Positions 37,735 through 46,378 of a stretch of 64,000 nt of DNA are shown here, piece after piece; position 1 is the stretch's first letter; every line of letters starts with the position of its first letter. The notes under the pieces are model-generated. The model ran no database searches. It had not been told where the DNA came from and saw only the letters and a program-made list of their open reading frames with translations. The position numbers and the translations under genes were made by a program. The stretch comes from M55B112 sp040903745 (GTDB taxonomy: Bacteria > Bacteroidota > Bacteroidia > Bacteroidales > GCA-2748055): contig JBBDUV010000093.1 of NCBI GenBank assembly GCA_040903745.1, positions 21,671 through 85,670 of the forward strand. The letters run 5' to 3'.

Positions 37735-38994
37735 TTATTCATCACCGGTTTTAAAGAATTCATCGACCAACCTCACAGCATCGGTTTTCTTTCCATTGGC
37801 AGTTATTACTTTCAATTTTTTTATAAAAAAGCTGATATATTTTTGGGTAAGCTGCTCTGAATAATTATGAATAGCCTGCTGTATTTCTTCCGATTCAGAT
37901 CTGTTATAACCATTGAGCTCCCTTTTTGAAACTTTCAGCATTTTAGAGGTGATTGTTTTTATTGCTGGCTGTAGTGTCCTGGATGCGACCCAATCAGAAA
38001 AGTCATCTTCAATTTGATCAATAATTCTATTCGCAAAAACGATGCTGCTTTTTCTTTTCTCCATGTTGGTATTTACAATTTCCTGTAAATCATCTATGGT
38101 AAAAAGTTGCACCGCGGTTAGATCTTCCACATTTTTTTCGATGTTTCTTGGAACAGAGATGTCTATAAAAACTTGTTTGGAACTATTTCGTCTTTTTCTG
38201 GATTCTTTTACCATTTCCTTGGTCACAAGTGGTACATTCGACCCGGTTGCAACAATCACGATGTCGTAACAGTGCAGGTTGTTTGATATCTGGTCGAATG
38301 GAAGAAGTGTACAATTGTATTTGTCAGAAATATTTCTCGCTTTTCCTTCAGTACGGTTTGTTATAGTTATCTTAAATTTTTCACTTTTATGCAACGTCTT
38401 TACAACCAGATTTCCAGATTCCCCGGCACCAATCAACAGAACCTGGTTACCTGATAATTCTTCACTCAAGCCGGTGCATTTCTGTACAGCAACACTGCTT
38501 ACTGATGTACTCCCCAGTTTTATCCTGGTTTCGGTGCGTACCCGTTTGCCGGCTTCGAGTGATTTTTGAAACAACCGCATTAAAATTGCATCAGTCAATG
38601 CGGCCTCGGCACATAACAGATAAGCTTCTTTTATTTGTCCCACGATTTGATCTTCACCTATAATCATTGAGTCGATTCCTGAGGCCACTTTAAATAAATG
38701 CTTGACAGCTTTGGAATCTGAATAATTGTAAAAAGCGTTCCAATGCTCATCTCTAATCAATTTAAATAGCTTTAATGCATTGTATACTTGTTTTGCAGCG
38801 TGAGGAAAATCATATTTACTCTGCGAATAATATACTTCTGTCCTGTTACAGGTTGATAAAACAATAATATCGGAAATACCGGTTTCTTTCTTCAGTAACT
38901 CCGAAAACAGTATGATTTCTTCTTTTGATAGATAAAATAGTTCTCTTACTTCAAGTGTCGCAGTTTTGTGACTAATCCCGGTAAGTCCTATCAT
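37735..38994 (-). CDS. hemA: Glutamyl-tRNA reductase
   Basis: 419 residues from the ATG at 38992-38994 (MIGLTGISHKTATLEVRE); an upstream in-frame ATG at 39042 would add 16 residues that do not resemble the family. The catalytic cysteine lies in VLSTCNRTEVYYS. EDQIVGQIKEAYLLC, the NADPH site VLLIGAGESGNLVVKTL and ITNRTEGKARNIS follow, with a C-terminal dimerisation helix. It reduces glutamyl-tRNA to glutamate-1-semialdehyde, the committed step of the C5 heme pathway. It is the first gene of the hem run, so the promoter upstream controls the set. Confidence 0.96.
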   Translation of the reverse strand: MIGLTGISHKTATLEVRELFYLSKEEIILFSELLKKETGISDIIVLSTCNRTEVYYSQSKYDFPHAAKQVYNALKLFKLIRDEHWNAFYNYSDSKAVKHLFKVASGIDSMIIGEDQIVGQIKEAYLLCAEAALTDAILMRLFQKSLEAGKRVRTETRIKLGSTSVSSVAVQKCTGLSEELSGNQVLLIGAGESGNLVVKTLHKSEKFKITITNRTEGKARNISDKYNCTLLPFDQISNNLHCYDIVIVATGSNVPLVTKEMVKESRKRRNSSKQVFIDISVPRNIEKNVEDLTAVQLFTIDDLQEIVNTNMEKRKSSIVFANRIIDQIEDDFSDWVASRTLQPAIKTITSKMLKVSKRELNGYNRSESEEIQQAIHNYSEQLTQKYISFFIKKLKVITANGKKTDAVRLVDEFFKTGDE

Positions 38995-39445
38995 TATATG
39001 AAATTTTGTCGAAAAATTCGTTTTAATTATACTATGGAACAATACTAATATTGATTAAGTTTTTCAAAATTAAAAAAAACCGTGTATTTAAGTTATGAAT
39101 AAATAGAAAAACTTGTCGATGCCCTGGCTTAAAGTAAAGGCAACCTTAGCAGTCTGTCATATAAACAGATTGATTTACAAATCTTTGTACATTTAGATAG
39201 TAAATTATCTGGTTCTTCCTCTGGTTAATATTTAGGAGTTTATTATTGTTTTTAAAATTGAATTCTGTAAAAAAGATATTATTTCAATAGTGCTCCGGTT
39301 TCAAAGATATTGAAATATTTATTAGTTTTACTTAAAAGAAACCTGATTAACTCCCGAAGCCTGATTTTACAATGCAGAAATTGTTTAACTTACAAAATCT
39401 TATAAAATTTTTATGGACTTAAATTCACAACATAATTATTCTCGT
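38995..39445. other. AT-rich divergent intergenic region between hemA and the DsrE-like gene
   Basis: About 450 bp, very AT-rich. It holds a promoter-like element for hemA (39040-39047, listed separately). I see no tRNA, no strong hairpin and no credible small ORF on either strand. Confidence 0.5.
39040..39047 (-). promoter_or_regulatory. Candidate -7 box (TAGTATTG) for the hem genes
   Basis: On the minus strand the box differs from TAnnTTTG at one position. A TTTTG lies 17 bp further upstream, near the usual -33 spacing. The predicted start is about 39 nt before the hemA ATG. Confidence 0.35.
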
Positions 39446-39904
39446 ATGAACCAGACAACAGTTATACTCGGACTGATCCTTGTGGCAACTTCATGTATCA
39501 GGGTGAATGAAAATCCTGTTCCGCAATTCAACATGGCACAAATGGCAGCAAAAGACGGGCTTTTTGTGCATGTTAAAAAGGGAGCGGACAATCCGCATAA
39601 TGTGTTGATGGCCCTGAGCATGGCCGATAAATTCGCGGCCGACCATCATGTGCTGATCTATTTTGATATCGACGGGATCGAAATGGTTACTGACGATGCT
39701 CCCAATTTGCTGATGGAGCCCTTTGGCTCATCGGATACGCTCTTTGCAAAGCTCATTGATGCAGGCGTTACCATTTATGCCTGCCCTGGCTGCATGGCGG
39801 TACACGGCATAAAGGCCAGTGAGCTCAGGAGCGGTGTTACTACGGCAAAGAAGGAGAAGTTCTTTGATTTCACCGACGGAAGGATATTGTCGATTGACTA
39901 TTAG
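39446..39904 (+). CDS. Exported DsrE-family-like lipoprotein
   Basis: 152 residues from ATG 39446 (MNQTTVILGLILVATSC); an in-frame ATG at 39413 would disturb the signal sequence. The lipobox Cys is residue 17. The mature part resembles DsrE/DsrF-like proteins: LFVHVKKGADNPHNVLMALS, a central VLIYFDIDGIEMV strand, and YACPGCMAVHGI with Cys113 and Cys116. Classical DsrE proteins are cytoplasmic sulfur carriers with a single active cysteine; here the pair sits in a CxxC and the protein is predicted to be exported. It is followed 30 nt later by an HMA-domain lipoprotein gene. Function not assigned. Confidence 0.72.
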   Translation: MNQTTVILGLILVATSCIRVNENPVPQFNMAQMAAKDGLFVHVKKGADNPHNVLMALSMADKFAADHHVLIYFDIDGIEMVTDDAPNLLMEPFGSSDTLFAKLIDAGVTIYACPGCMAVHGIKASELRSGVTTAKKEKFFDFTDGRILSIDY

Positions 39905-39934
39905 GTGCATCAGCCGGAATAAAAAGAGAAGATC

Positions 39935-40258
39935 ATGAAAAAACTCGGAGTATTACTCATCACTGCACTTTTTACATTTGCCTGCAGTAGTGGCAGCAAA
40001 ACAGAACAGGAAACAACAAAGCAGGAAATCAGTATGGAGAACCTCGTGGAGGTGACCATCCCAGTGCACGGCATGACCTGTGAAGGGTGTGAGAATGCAG
40101 TAAAAAAGAGCATCAGTTCGTTGGAAGGCATTGGAGAGGTTACAGCCTCACACACCGATTCCATTGCAACGGTAAAATACGACAAAACAGCAGTTACTAA
40201 GGAAGAGATCGAACTAAAAATCGCCGAAGCAGGGTATACCTTTGGAAGTGGGAATTAG
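39935..40258 (+). CDS. Heavy-metal-associated (HMA) domain lipoprotein
   Basis: 107 residues. The signal sequence ends in lipobox FTFACSS (Cys17), followed by a short Ser/Thr/Glu linker and one HMA domain from about residue 40: VTIPVHGMTCEGCENAVKKS (CxxC at 49 and 52), then ISSLEGIGEVTASH and ATVKYDKTAVTKEEI. The fold binds copper or a similar soft metal through the two cysteines. It is cotranscribed in all likelihood with the DsrE-like gene. Both products would sit on the periplasmic side, suggesting a thiol- or metal-linked job, possibly supporting the copper enzymes encoded upstream. Confidence 0.85.
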   Translation: MKKLGVLLITALFTFACSSGSKTEQETTKQEISMENLVEVTIPVHGMTCEGCENAVKKSISSLEGIGEVTASHTDSIATVKYDKTAVTKEEIELKIAEAGYTFGSGN

Positions 40259-40412
40259 TATCTTTACAGGATAATCAAGGTTTATTCCTTTCAGGCATAA
40301 GATCGCTTCGCTCAGTTCTATCAGCGTAAAGCATATGTTTGGCTAAATAAAAAAACGGCGTCTAATTTGGTTAAGCATTACCCAATATGCAAAATTACTA
40401 CTGTTTTTTTTG

Positions 40413-40420
40413 TATTTTTG
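40413..40420 (+). promoter_or_regulatory. Candidate -7 box (TATTTTTG) for the DUF433 gene
   Basis: An exact TAnnTTTG match lies 17 bp before the ATG at 40438, implying a leader of about 11 nt. The segment upstream is T-rich but has no clear -33 TTG at the ideal distance. Confidence 0.42.
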
Positions 40421-40437
40421 AATAAAATAATACTGCC

Positions 40438-40656
40438 ATGTTGCTTAATGAAAGAATAACTTTGGAACCCGGTAAAAGAAGTGGCAAACCCTGTGTAAGG
40501 GGAATGCGGATAACCGTGGCTGATATATTAAGTTACCTCGCTTCAGGAATGAGTTTTGAAGAAATTCTTGATGACTTCCCTTACTTGGAAAAAGAGGATA
40601 TACTTGCATGTTTGAGCTATGCTGCAAACAAAGAGAAGATTGAATTTTGTGCCTGA
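40438..40656 (+). CDS. DUF433 antitoxin-like protein (orphan)
   Basis: 72 residues. ITLEPGKRSGKPCVRGMRIT and VADILSYLASGMSFEEIL, then DDFPYLEKEDILACLSYAA, are the signature blocks of DUF433, a winged-helix-type family that acts as the antitoxin for DUF5615/Mut7-C PIN-like toxins. Its stop TGA overlaps an ATG in the ATGA arrangement typical of such pairs, but the toxin frame ends after 12 codons. Probably DNA-binding and autoregulatory if still expressed. Confidence 0.88.
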   Translation: MLLNERITLEPGKRSGKPCVRGMRITVADILSYLASGMSFEEILDDFPYLEKEDILACLSYAANKEKIEFCA

Positions 40657-40694
40657 TGAAACTTCTACTAAAGAAAATCCTCCCGGATGGGTGA
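40656..40694 (+). pseudogene. Stub of a DUF5615-type toxin gene
   Basis: ATG at 40656-40658 overlaps the DUF433 stop. The frame reads MKLLLKKILPDG and stops at 40692-40694. Toxins of this family commonly begin MKLL(L/F)DE or similar, so the first four to five codons fit and the rest has been lost, replaced by the 3' end of the convergent cupin gene. The match is short, so this is an inference from position and start. Confidence 0.45.
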
Positions 40695-40988
40695 AAAGCT
40701 GTCGACCAGCCTCACCTCCGGTATAAGGGTCTGGATGGTGTGTTTCATGCCGGATGGGATATTGATTGTATCCCCCTCCTTCAACAAATATTCGTTGCCT
40801 TCAATGATAAACTTCAGTCGACCCGATGCCACGTAGGTGATCTGCTCATGCACATGACTGTGGTAAAGGTCCGGCTCCTTCATCGGCCCGCCGGTAAAAT
40901 CAATCACGGCTACCAACAGGTTGTCCAGGTGGGTGATCCTTCTGAATACTCCAGGTGCTATCTCTTTAAAATCTTTTTTATCTTTCAT
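40668..40988 (-). CDS. Small cupin-domain protein
   Basis: 106 residues, single cupin. The first motif is in YHSHVHEQITYVASGRLKF, with two histidines and a glutamate as metal ligands. The second motif is in GDTINIPSGMKHTIQTL with the last histidine. The function cannot be narrowed: such single cupins include isomerases, sugar-binding and sensor proteins. It converges on the DUF433 gene, and its 3' end overlaps the toxin stub. Confidence 0.82.
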   Translation of the reverse strand: MKDKKDFKEIAPGVFRRITHLDNLLVAVIDFTGGPMKEPDLYHSHVHEQITYVASGRLKFIIEGNEYLLKEGDTINIPSGMKHTIQTLIPEVRLVDSFSPIREDFL

Positions 40989-41032
40989 TTTCTCTTCTAT
41001 TTATTCTACTTTTCCGATTTGAAAAAAAATTT

Positions 41033-42014
41033 TTACCTGTGACAATCGATTACAAATATAGCGATTATCAGTTCCATAGGCAGATTTTTTTGTAACCGCT
41101 TTTTCTGAACATACAATACCGTGCTCTCACTGGCCTCTGCATTTCTGTCGACATGACTTCGTACTTCAATATTGTCCCATCCATGGTAAGCAATCAGGGC
41201 AACCCTCCTTCCGGGGATCGTGGCGGTCATCCCTGCTATACCCCCCTTTTCAATCTTTCTAACCTCCGGCTCGACGCCATCAATATGTGGCAACCCGAAA
41301 TGTCCGAGGGTAAGCTCATACTCAAAAGCGAGCCTCGACCGGTCGATCCTGATCACCCCACCTGGAAGGGTAATCTCTGCCAGATCGCTTTAACATGAAT
41401 GCCACCGGGAACGCACCCGAAACCCAGGTCCGGTAGGTGATGCTGCGCGACCACATATTAACATAACCGTCGCGGCCGAAAAAGGCGGTGATCGACTCCA
41501 TCAGCTTCTGTGCCGAACGCTCAATGACCTCTGCGATTTCCGGGTAATGCTCGTCGCCGAAAGCACGGTTCCATATGGTCATATAAACAATAAAAAGACT
41601 GATGGAATAGTAATTGTAGGTTTGCTCCAGGTACCACCCATCGCCTGAATGGTAGGAGACCACCCACTGCAGGTGACTTTTCAGCAGCTCATCGTCGATC
41701 TCGTACCCTGCTTTTTTCAGGAAAGAGAGGGTCGTTATATTGAAGATCCGCCAGTTGTTCTGTGTGGTCCTGTGGTGTCCCCATTTTGAGATGGTCACCG
41801 CCATCTCATCCTGCTGCTGCTTCGTAAAATGAGGCCAGAGGGTATCCGGCAAAAGCAGCAATGTTTTGAATAGTCCGCCGAATTCACAGGTAAACTGGTA
41901 GGTAGATTCGGGCAAATCTTCAGGTAGCGGCAGTGAGTTGTCATGACCGGGGGTCAATGCGTTGTAAATATGCAAACAGTAATAGTCACGCAGCTTGATA
42001 TTCTTGATGGTCAC
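41033..42014 (-). pseudogene. Decayed DUF2264-domain gene (truncated start and frameshift)
   Basis: Two consecutive frames encode one protein. The first part (42014 to about 41390) contains DUF2264 features: NNWRIFNITTLSFLKKAGYE, SYHSGDGWYLEQTYNYYS, and MWSRSITYRTWVSGAFPVAF. At about 41380 the frame is lost; after a one-base-type shift the second frame reads AEITLPGGVIRIDRSRLAFE and continues to 41033. The N-terminal part expected for the family is missing and no proper start exists (the open frame begins at a GTG inside the domain). DUF2264 proteins are suspected polysaccharide-active enzymes. Its higher GC than the flanking heme and glycogen genes is noticeable. Confidence 0.8.
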
Positions 42015-42175
42015 ATCCGGATCGAGATGGATCAGGATGATTGACTTCGAATGATGATTTCATTATTACTATTGATTTTTACAATAATACCCATTAACAA
42101 ACACAAATACGAATAACAAGCATGGTTTAAAGGACTTTGAAAAACTCAGTTTCATCCCCTGGAGATGAATTTCAC

Positions 42176-45100
42176 TCATATTCTTCCAAAAGTCCTGACC
42201 ATTTTTCTGATCTTTTTTTCAATTTTTTTGCCTGGATGGTCTTCCTTCAATTTCCACAGCCAGTTACCTTCGGTTGTGGAAGGGAAATTCATTCTACTTC
42301 TTTCATCCAGTCCAAGCCAGTCCTGCATGGGGATTATTGTGATTCTTGCAACAGAGGAGTAGGCCAGGCGGATCATCTCTGTATGACAGTTTTTCTCTTT
42401 CAGCTGTTTGCCGGTGTACTGTTTAATGCGTTTAAGCGTCGCCTTATCTGCTTCTTTCTTAAACCAGCCCTTTATTGTATTGTTATCATGGGTACCCGTA
42501 TAGGCAATGCTGTTCAAAGAGAAATTCAATGGTGTATGCTGCAGGTAGGGCATATTCTCTTCAAAACCGAATTGCAAAACCCGCATGCCGGGGAGATTAT
42601 ATTGGTCCCTGAGATCATAGACATCCTGATCGATCTGACCCAGGTCTTCGGCCACAAACGGCATTTCGGGAAATTCCTTCCTGACCATATCAAAAAGATC
42701 GTTTGCCGGCCCCTTTATCCATCTTCCATTGGAAGCCACCTCCGAATCTGACGGCACCTCCCAGTAAGCTGAAAAACCCCGAAAATGATCCAGCCTGAGC
42801 AGATCAAACCATTCAAGATTTTTATGGATCCGGTTCAGCCACCACCTGTAACCATCGGCTTTCATTGCATCCCAGTTGAAAAGAGGCATTCCCCACAACT
42901 GCCCGTTTTCGTTGAAATAGTCGGGGGGTACTCCGGCCACAGCCTCCATTGATTTGTCACTATTCAGGCGGAACATTTCAGGATGGGACCATACATCCGC
43001 ACTGTCGTAGTCTATGTAAATAGGTATATCCCCAAAAATCCGGATGCCCTTAACATTTGCATATTCCCGGAGATTATTCCATTGCTCTGAAAAAATATAT
43101 TGTTTGAATATGATCTTATCTATTTCATCTTTGTGCTCCCTGGTAAAGGTTTCAAGTGCAGCAGGATCCCTGTCACGATATTTTTCGGGCCATTCATTCC
43201 AGGGTAAATAACCAACATCTCTCTTTATGGCCAGGAAGAGCGCAAAATCGGAGAGCCAATACCGCTCTTTCTCCTCGAATTTTTTGATCTCTTTTCTTAA
43301 GGTTGAAACATCAGACTTTTTATAATTTAAACAGGCCTTTTCAAGAAAGTAATCTTTTGCTTTTTCAGCCCAGGGGTAATTGACCTTATCCTCACCTTCC
43401 TTGACAAACTCCTTCAATTCTAATGCCGCCAACAATCCCATTTCATGGAGCTGAATGGGATCTGTGAAAAGGGTATTTCCTGCAAAGGCAGAATATGAAC
43501 TGTAAGGTGAATAGGCTGTTAAACGATCGGCTTGACTTAATGGTAGCATTTGCCAGTAATGCTGACCAGTACGGTGCAAAAAGTCAATGAATTGAATGGC
43601 CTCCGGACCAAAATCTCCTATTCCATAATTCCCCGGCAGTGATGAAACATGCAGCAGGATGCCTGACTTTCTCCCCGGTGCAGGGTCAATTCCCCTCAAT
43701 ATACCGAATGGTATTTTGGCAAATATATCTTTGACATAAACTTTATTGCTGGTTTGAAGAACCTCTTTTGTGAAACGGTTTTCCCACCTGGGAGGGGAAA
43801 TGTCGGGAAGTATTACCCTGGTTTCTTTCCAGTCATAATCTTCAGGCAAAGCCGCAGTGTTCAAAGGTAGTATAATAAGAAGGTATTCATCCCTGTACCG
43901 GCGCATGAATGAGATAATATGTTCCTTAAACGCTCCTTTTACCTGTAATGCCTGATAACTTCCCTTAAGAAAGAGATCCGGGTTGTCTGCTCTTTCCTGT
44001 AATGTCAGATAAGATACCCATTGTTTTACAGACCCGTTCGCAGTGTTATGCCATAACCTGTCTGTGAGTGCTGCAGCATCCCGGGAATAATCGGCGATCA
44101 ACATTTCCAGCGTCTCTGCAAGGTTTTTATAATCAACCGGCCGCCTGTTGTCGGGATCCACAAAACTCATATTCCAGGTCTCACTACCCTGGAAGGTATC
44201 GGGTACCCCGGGTACCGTATTCCGGAGGATGATCTGCGTAAGAGAATTGATTACTCCATGTGGGATGATCTCCTTTACAAAAGTTTGATAGCTTTCTAAA
44301 AATTCATTTTCCGGCGACAGGATCCTTCGGGTAAATTCCAGCGTTTTATTTTCATATTCAGTATCCGGCTCGCTCCATGAAGAGTTAACCTTCGCTTCCC
44401 GAAAGGCCTTTACCAGGTACTCCTCCAGCCTGGGGTTGAAATCATTGTCGATTTTACCATCCATTGGGAGATGGGCGCAAAGCGTCTGATAAATAAAATA
44501 TTCATCGTTGGATGAAGGGACAGGTTGTGACCCGAAACCCGGTTTCAGCGCTGCGTTTATGCTTTCCCAGCGCTTCGTCATTTTTCTCCATCGGGCAGGG
44601 ATATCGCTCAAAACATTCATCCTGGCACGTGCATCTTCTCCTCTTTTTGTATCATGGGTGGCTGTTGTATTCAGTGCCAGCGGAGACTTTTGCCAGCGTT
44701 CCTCCATCAATGTATGAAACTCGGTGGTGGTCATCCCAAAATACTCCGGATTGTCACCAACTTCATTGTGGGCCATGAATGGGTTATATGAATAGAAGGC
44801 CGTATCCTCAACACCTTTGGCCATAAGCGGTCCTGTAAACTGCATGCAGCGTCGGAAAAAGTCATCCACCTGTGTGATAATCTCCTGCTCTTCTGTTCCT
44901 GATAAAAGGAAAAGTGCTTTTAAACCCTTCAATGCTTTCTTATTGTTCTTGTTGTTTTTAATGGTGCTATTAAAAATTGCTTTCACCTGCGTTTTATCTT
45001 CTTCTGTAAACCCGGAAGGGATCGTATATAGCCTGTAAACCGGGCAATAGATCAAAAATTCGGCAATGGCTTTTTTCAGATTACTGCTTTTAATCTGCTG

Positions 45101-46378
45101 GATGGCGGGTGAATTGATCTGCTTGCACTGATAAACCAGGATATCCAGCTCTCCCTTCAATCTGTGGTACAAAATGAATCTCTTTTTTTCATGAAGAAGA
45201 TCATGCGTATCAGTGGATTCATCACTCCACTCCTTATAAAATGCATACAGATCGTCTCCGTGCTTTTCATTGGTAAGCAGATTATTGACCATGGCCAGGA
45301 AGTCATATCCTGTTGAGCCCTGCACAGGCCATTTTTCCGGTAACTTCTCCCCTTTTTCGAGGATCTTTTCCACGGCGATATATGCCTGATCGCCTGACAG
45401 GTCCCGCAGTTTTTCCAGGTATGCTGACGGATCAGCCAAACCATCGATATGATCGATCCTCAGGCCATCGAAATATTTTTTTTGCAGGAGGTTTTCAACA
45501 AATTGGTGGCAGGTACGGAATACATGTTCTTCCTGTATGTTCAGACATATCAGACTGTTTATAGTAAAGAATCTGCGGAAATTGATCTGCTTTTCGGTCT
45601 CCTTCCAATGGGTCGGAATATACGCAAGTTCACCTAACAGTCTCTTCATTTTGAGGGGATCGGTATTCACCTCACTTATACAATTGGATATAAAAGCGTA
45701 AACATCCTCTTTTTCTTTGTAGGAGTGATAAATTTTCACCAAATCTTCATTAGTGAGATCCAGGTGTGCCTTTGACTGAAAGATATTCTTCAGCATAGCG
45801 GGCAATTCAATTCCGGAGGCTAATTCGGTCAAACCAGGATAGGCCCGGTAGGAAACGGGGTATTCATTCTCGAAATAATTGAGTATGAACCCCCTCTCAT
45901 CAAATTCCAGTGATAACTCCCCTTCCTTGATCACTTTGTCGATTGCTTCTCCAAAAAAAGGGAGCATAATTTTATCTCTCAACTCTTCATCAGGATGGTT
46001 GCCAATGATATCGAAGAAGGAATAAAACCTGGATTGTTTTCCCCTTCGCAACAGGTCGAAAATCCATCGGTTTTCGGTTGAGTAGGCCATATGGTTTGGA
46101 ACGAAATCCTGCAACCAGCCCATGTTTCTGTCATGGAGTTCTTTGATGAGTCGCTCAAAACTTTCTATGTTGCCGATTTCACTATTAAGCCTCAGTGGAT
46201 CAACAACATCATATCCATGCATACTTCCCTTCACTGCCTGGAATATGGGAGAGGCGTAGACCGTCTTAATACCCAAAGAATTCAGATAGGGAACAATAAT
46301 TTCAGCATCCCTGAAATTAAAGCCCTTATGAAATTGAAGCCGGTAAACACTCACCGGATTATATACGTTCCTCTTCAT
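42176..46378 (-). CDS. Fusion of malto-oligosyltrehalose synthase (TreY) and 4-alpha-glucanotransferase (MalQ)
   Basis: 1400 residues in one open frame. Residues about 1-880 are TreY: SVYRLQFHKGFNFRDAE at the start, LQDFVPNHMAYS, the nucleophile segment FDGLRIDHIDGLADP, and MAKGVEDTAFYSYNPF. Residues about 900-1400 are MalQ: SGILLHVSSLPGNYGIGDFG, AYSPYSSYSAFAGN, the catalytic FDLLRLDHFRGFSAYW, VAEDLGQIDQDVYDL, and YTGTHDNNTIKGW. TreY isomerises the reducing end of maltodextrin into a trehalose unit; MalQ disproportionates glucans, so the fusion could lengthen the short stubs TreY-TreZ leaves. The stop is followed downstream by the DUF2264 pseudogene; glgB overlaps its start by 4 nt. Confidence 0.94.
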   Translation of the reverse strand: MKRNVYNPVSVYRLQFHKGFNFRDAEIIVPYLNSLGIKTVYASPIFQAVKGSMHGYDVVDPLRLNSEIGNIESFERLIKELHDRNMGWLQDFVPNHMAYSTENRWIFDLLRRGKQSRFYSFFDIIGNHPDEELRDKIMLPFFGEAIDKVIKEGELSLEFDERGFILNYFENEYPVSYRAYPGLTELASGIELPAMLKNIFQSKAHLDLTNEDLVKIYHSYKEKEDVYAFISNCISEVNTDPLKMKRLLGELAYIPTHWKETEKQINFRRFFTINSLICLNIQEEHVFRTCHQFVENLLQKKYFDGLRIDHIDGLADPSAYLEKLRDLSGDQAYIAVEKILEKGEKLPEKWPVQGSTGYDFLAMVNNLLTNEKHGDDLYAFYKEWSDESTDTHDLLHEKKRFILYHRLKGELDILVYQCKQINSPAIQQIKSSNLKKAIAEFLIYCPVYRLYTIPSGFTEEDKTQVKAIFNSTIKNNKNNKKALKGLKALFLLSGTEEQEIITQVDDFFRRCMQFTGPLMAKGVEDTAFYSYNPFMAHNEVGDNPEYFGMTTTEFHTLMEERWQKSPLALNTTATHDTKRGEDARARMNVLSDIPARWRKMTKRWESINAALKPGFGSQPVPSSNDEYFIYQTLCAHLPMDGKIDNDFNPRLEEYLVKAFREAKVNSSWSEPDTEYENKTLEFTRRILSPENEFLESYQTFVKEIIPHGVINSLTQIILRNTVPGVPDTFQGSETWNMSFVDPDNRRPVDYKNLAETLEMLIADYSRDAAALTDRLWHNTANGSVKQWVSYLTLQERADNPDLFLKGSYQALQVKGAFKEHIISFMRRYRDEYLLIILPLNTAALPEDYDWKETRVILPDISPPRWENRFTKEVLQTSNKVYVKDIFAKIPFGILRGIDPAPGRKSGILLHVSSLPGNYGIGDFGPEAIQFIDFLHRTGQHYWQMLPLSQADRLTAYSPYSSYSAFAGNTLFTDPIQLHEMGLLAALELKEFVKEGEDKVNYPWAEKAKDYFLEKACLNYKKSDVSTLRKEIKKFEEKERYWLSDFALFLAIKRDVGYLPWNEWPEKYRDRDPAALETFTREHKDEIDKIIFKQYIFSEQWNNLREYANVKGIRIFGDIPIYIDYDSADVWSHPEMFRLNSDKSMEAVAGVPPDYFNENGQLWGMPLFNWDAMKADGYRWWLNRIHKNLEWFDLLRLDHFRGFSAYWEVPSDSEVASNGRWIKGPANDLFDMVRKEFPEMPFVAEDLGQIDQDVYDLRDQYNLPGMRVLQFGFEENMPYLQHTPLNFSLNSIAYTGTHDNNTIKGWFKKEADKATLKRIKQYTGKQLKEKNCHTEMIRLAYSSVARITIIPMQDWLGLDERSRMNFPSTTEGNWLWKLKEDHPGKKIEKKIRKMVRTFGRI

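Noticed and set aside
42137..42751. 204-residue plus-strand open frame at the end of TreY-MalQ
   Set aside because: Antisense to the MalQ domain and without recognisable motifs.
43600..43750. Possibility that the TreY-MalQ protein is two genes joined by a missed stop
   Set aside because: No stop, start with spacing, or frameshift sign between the domains, and both domains are full length.
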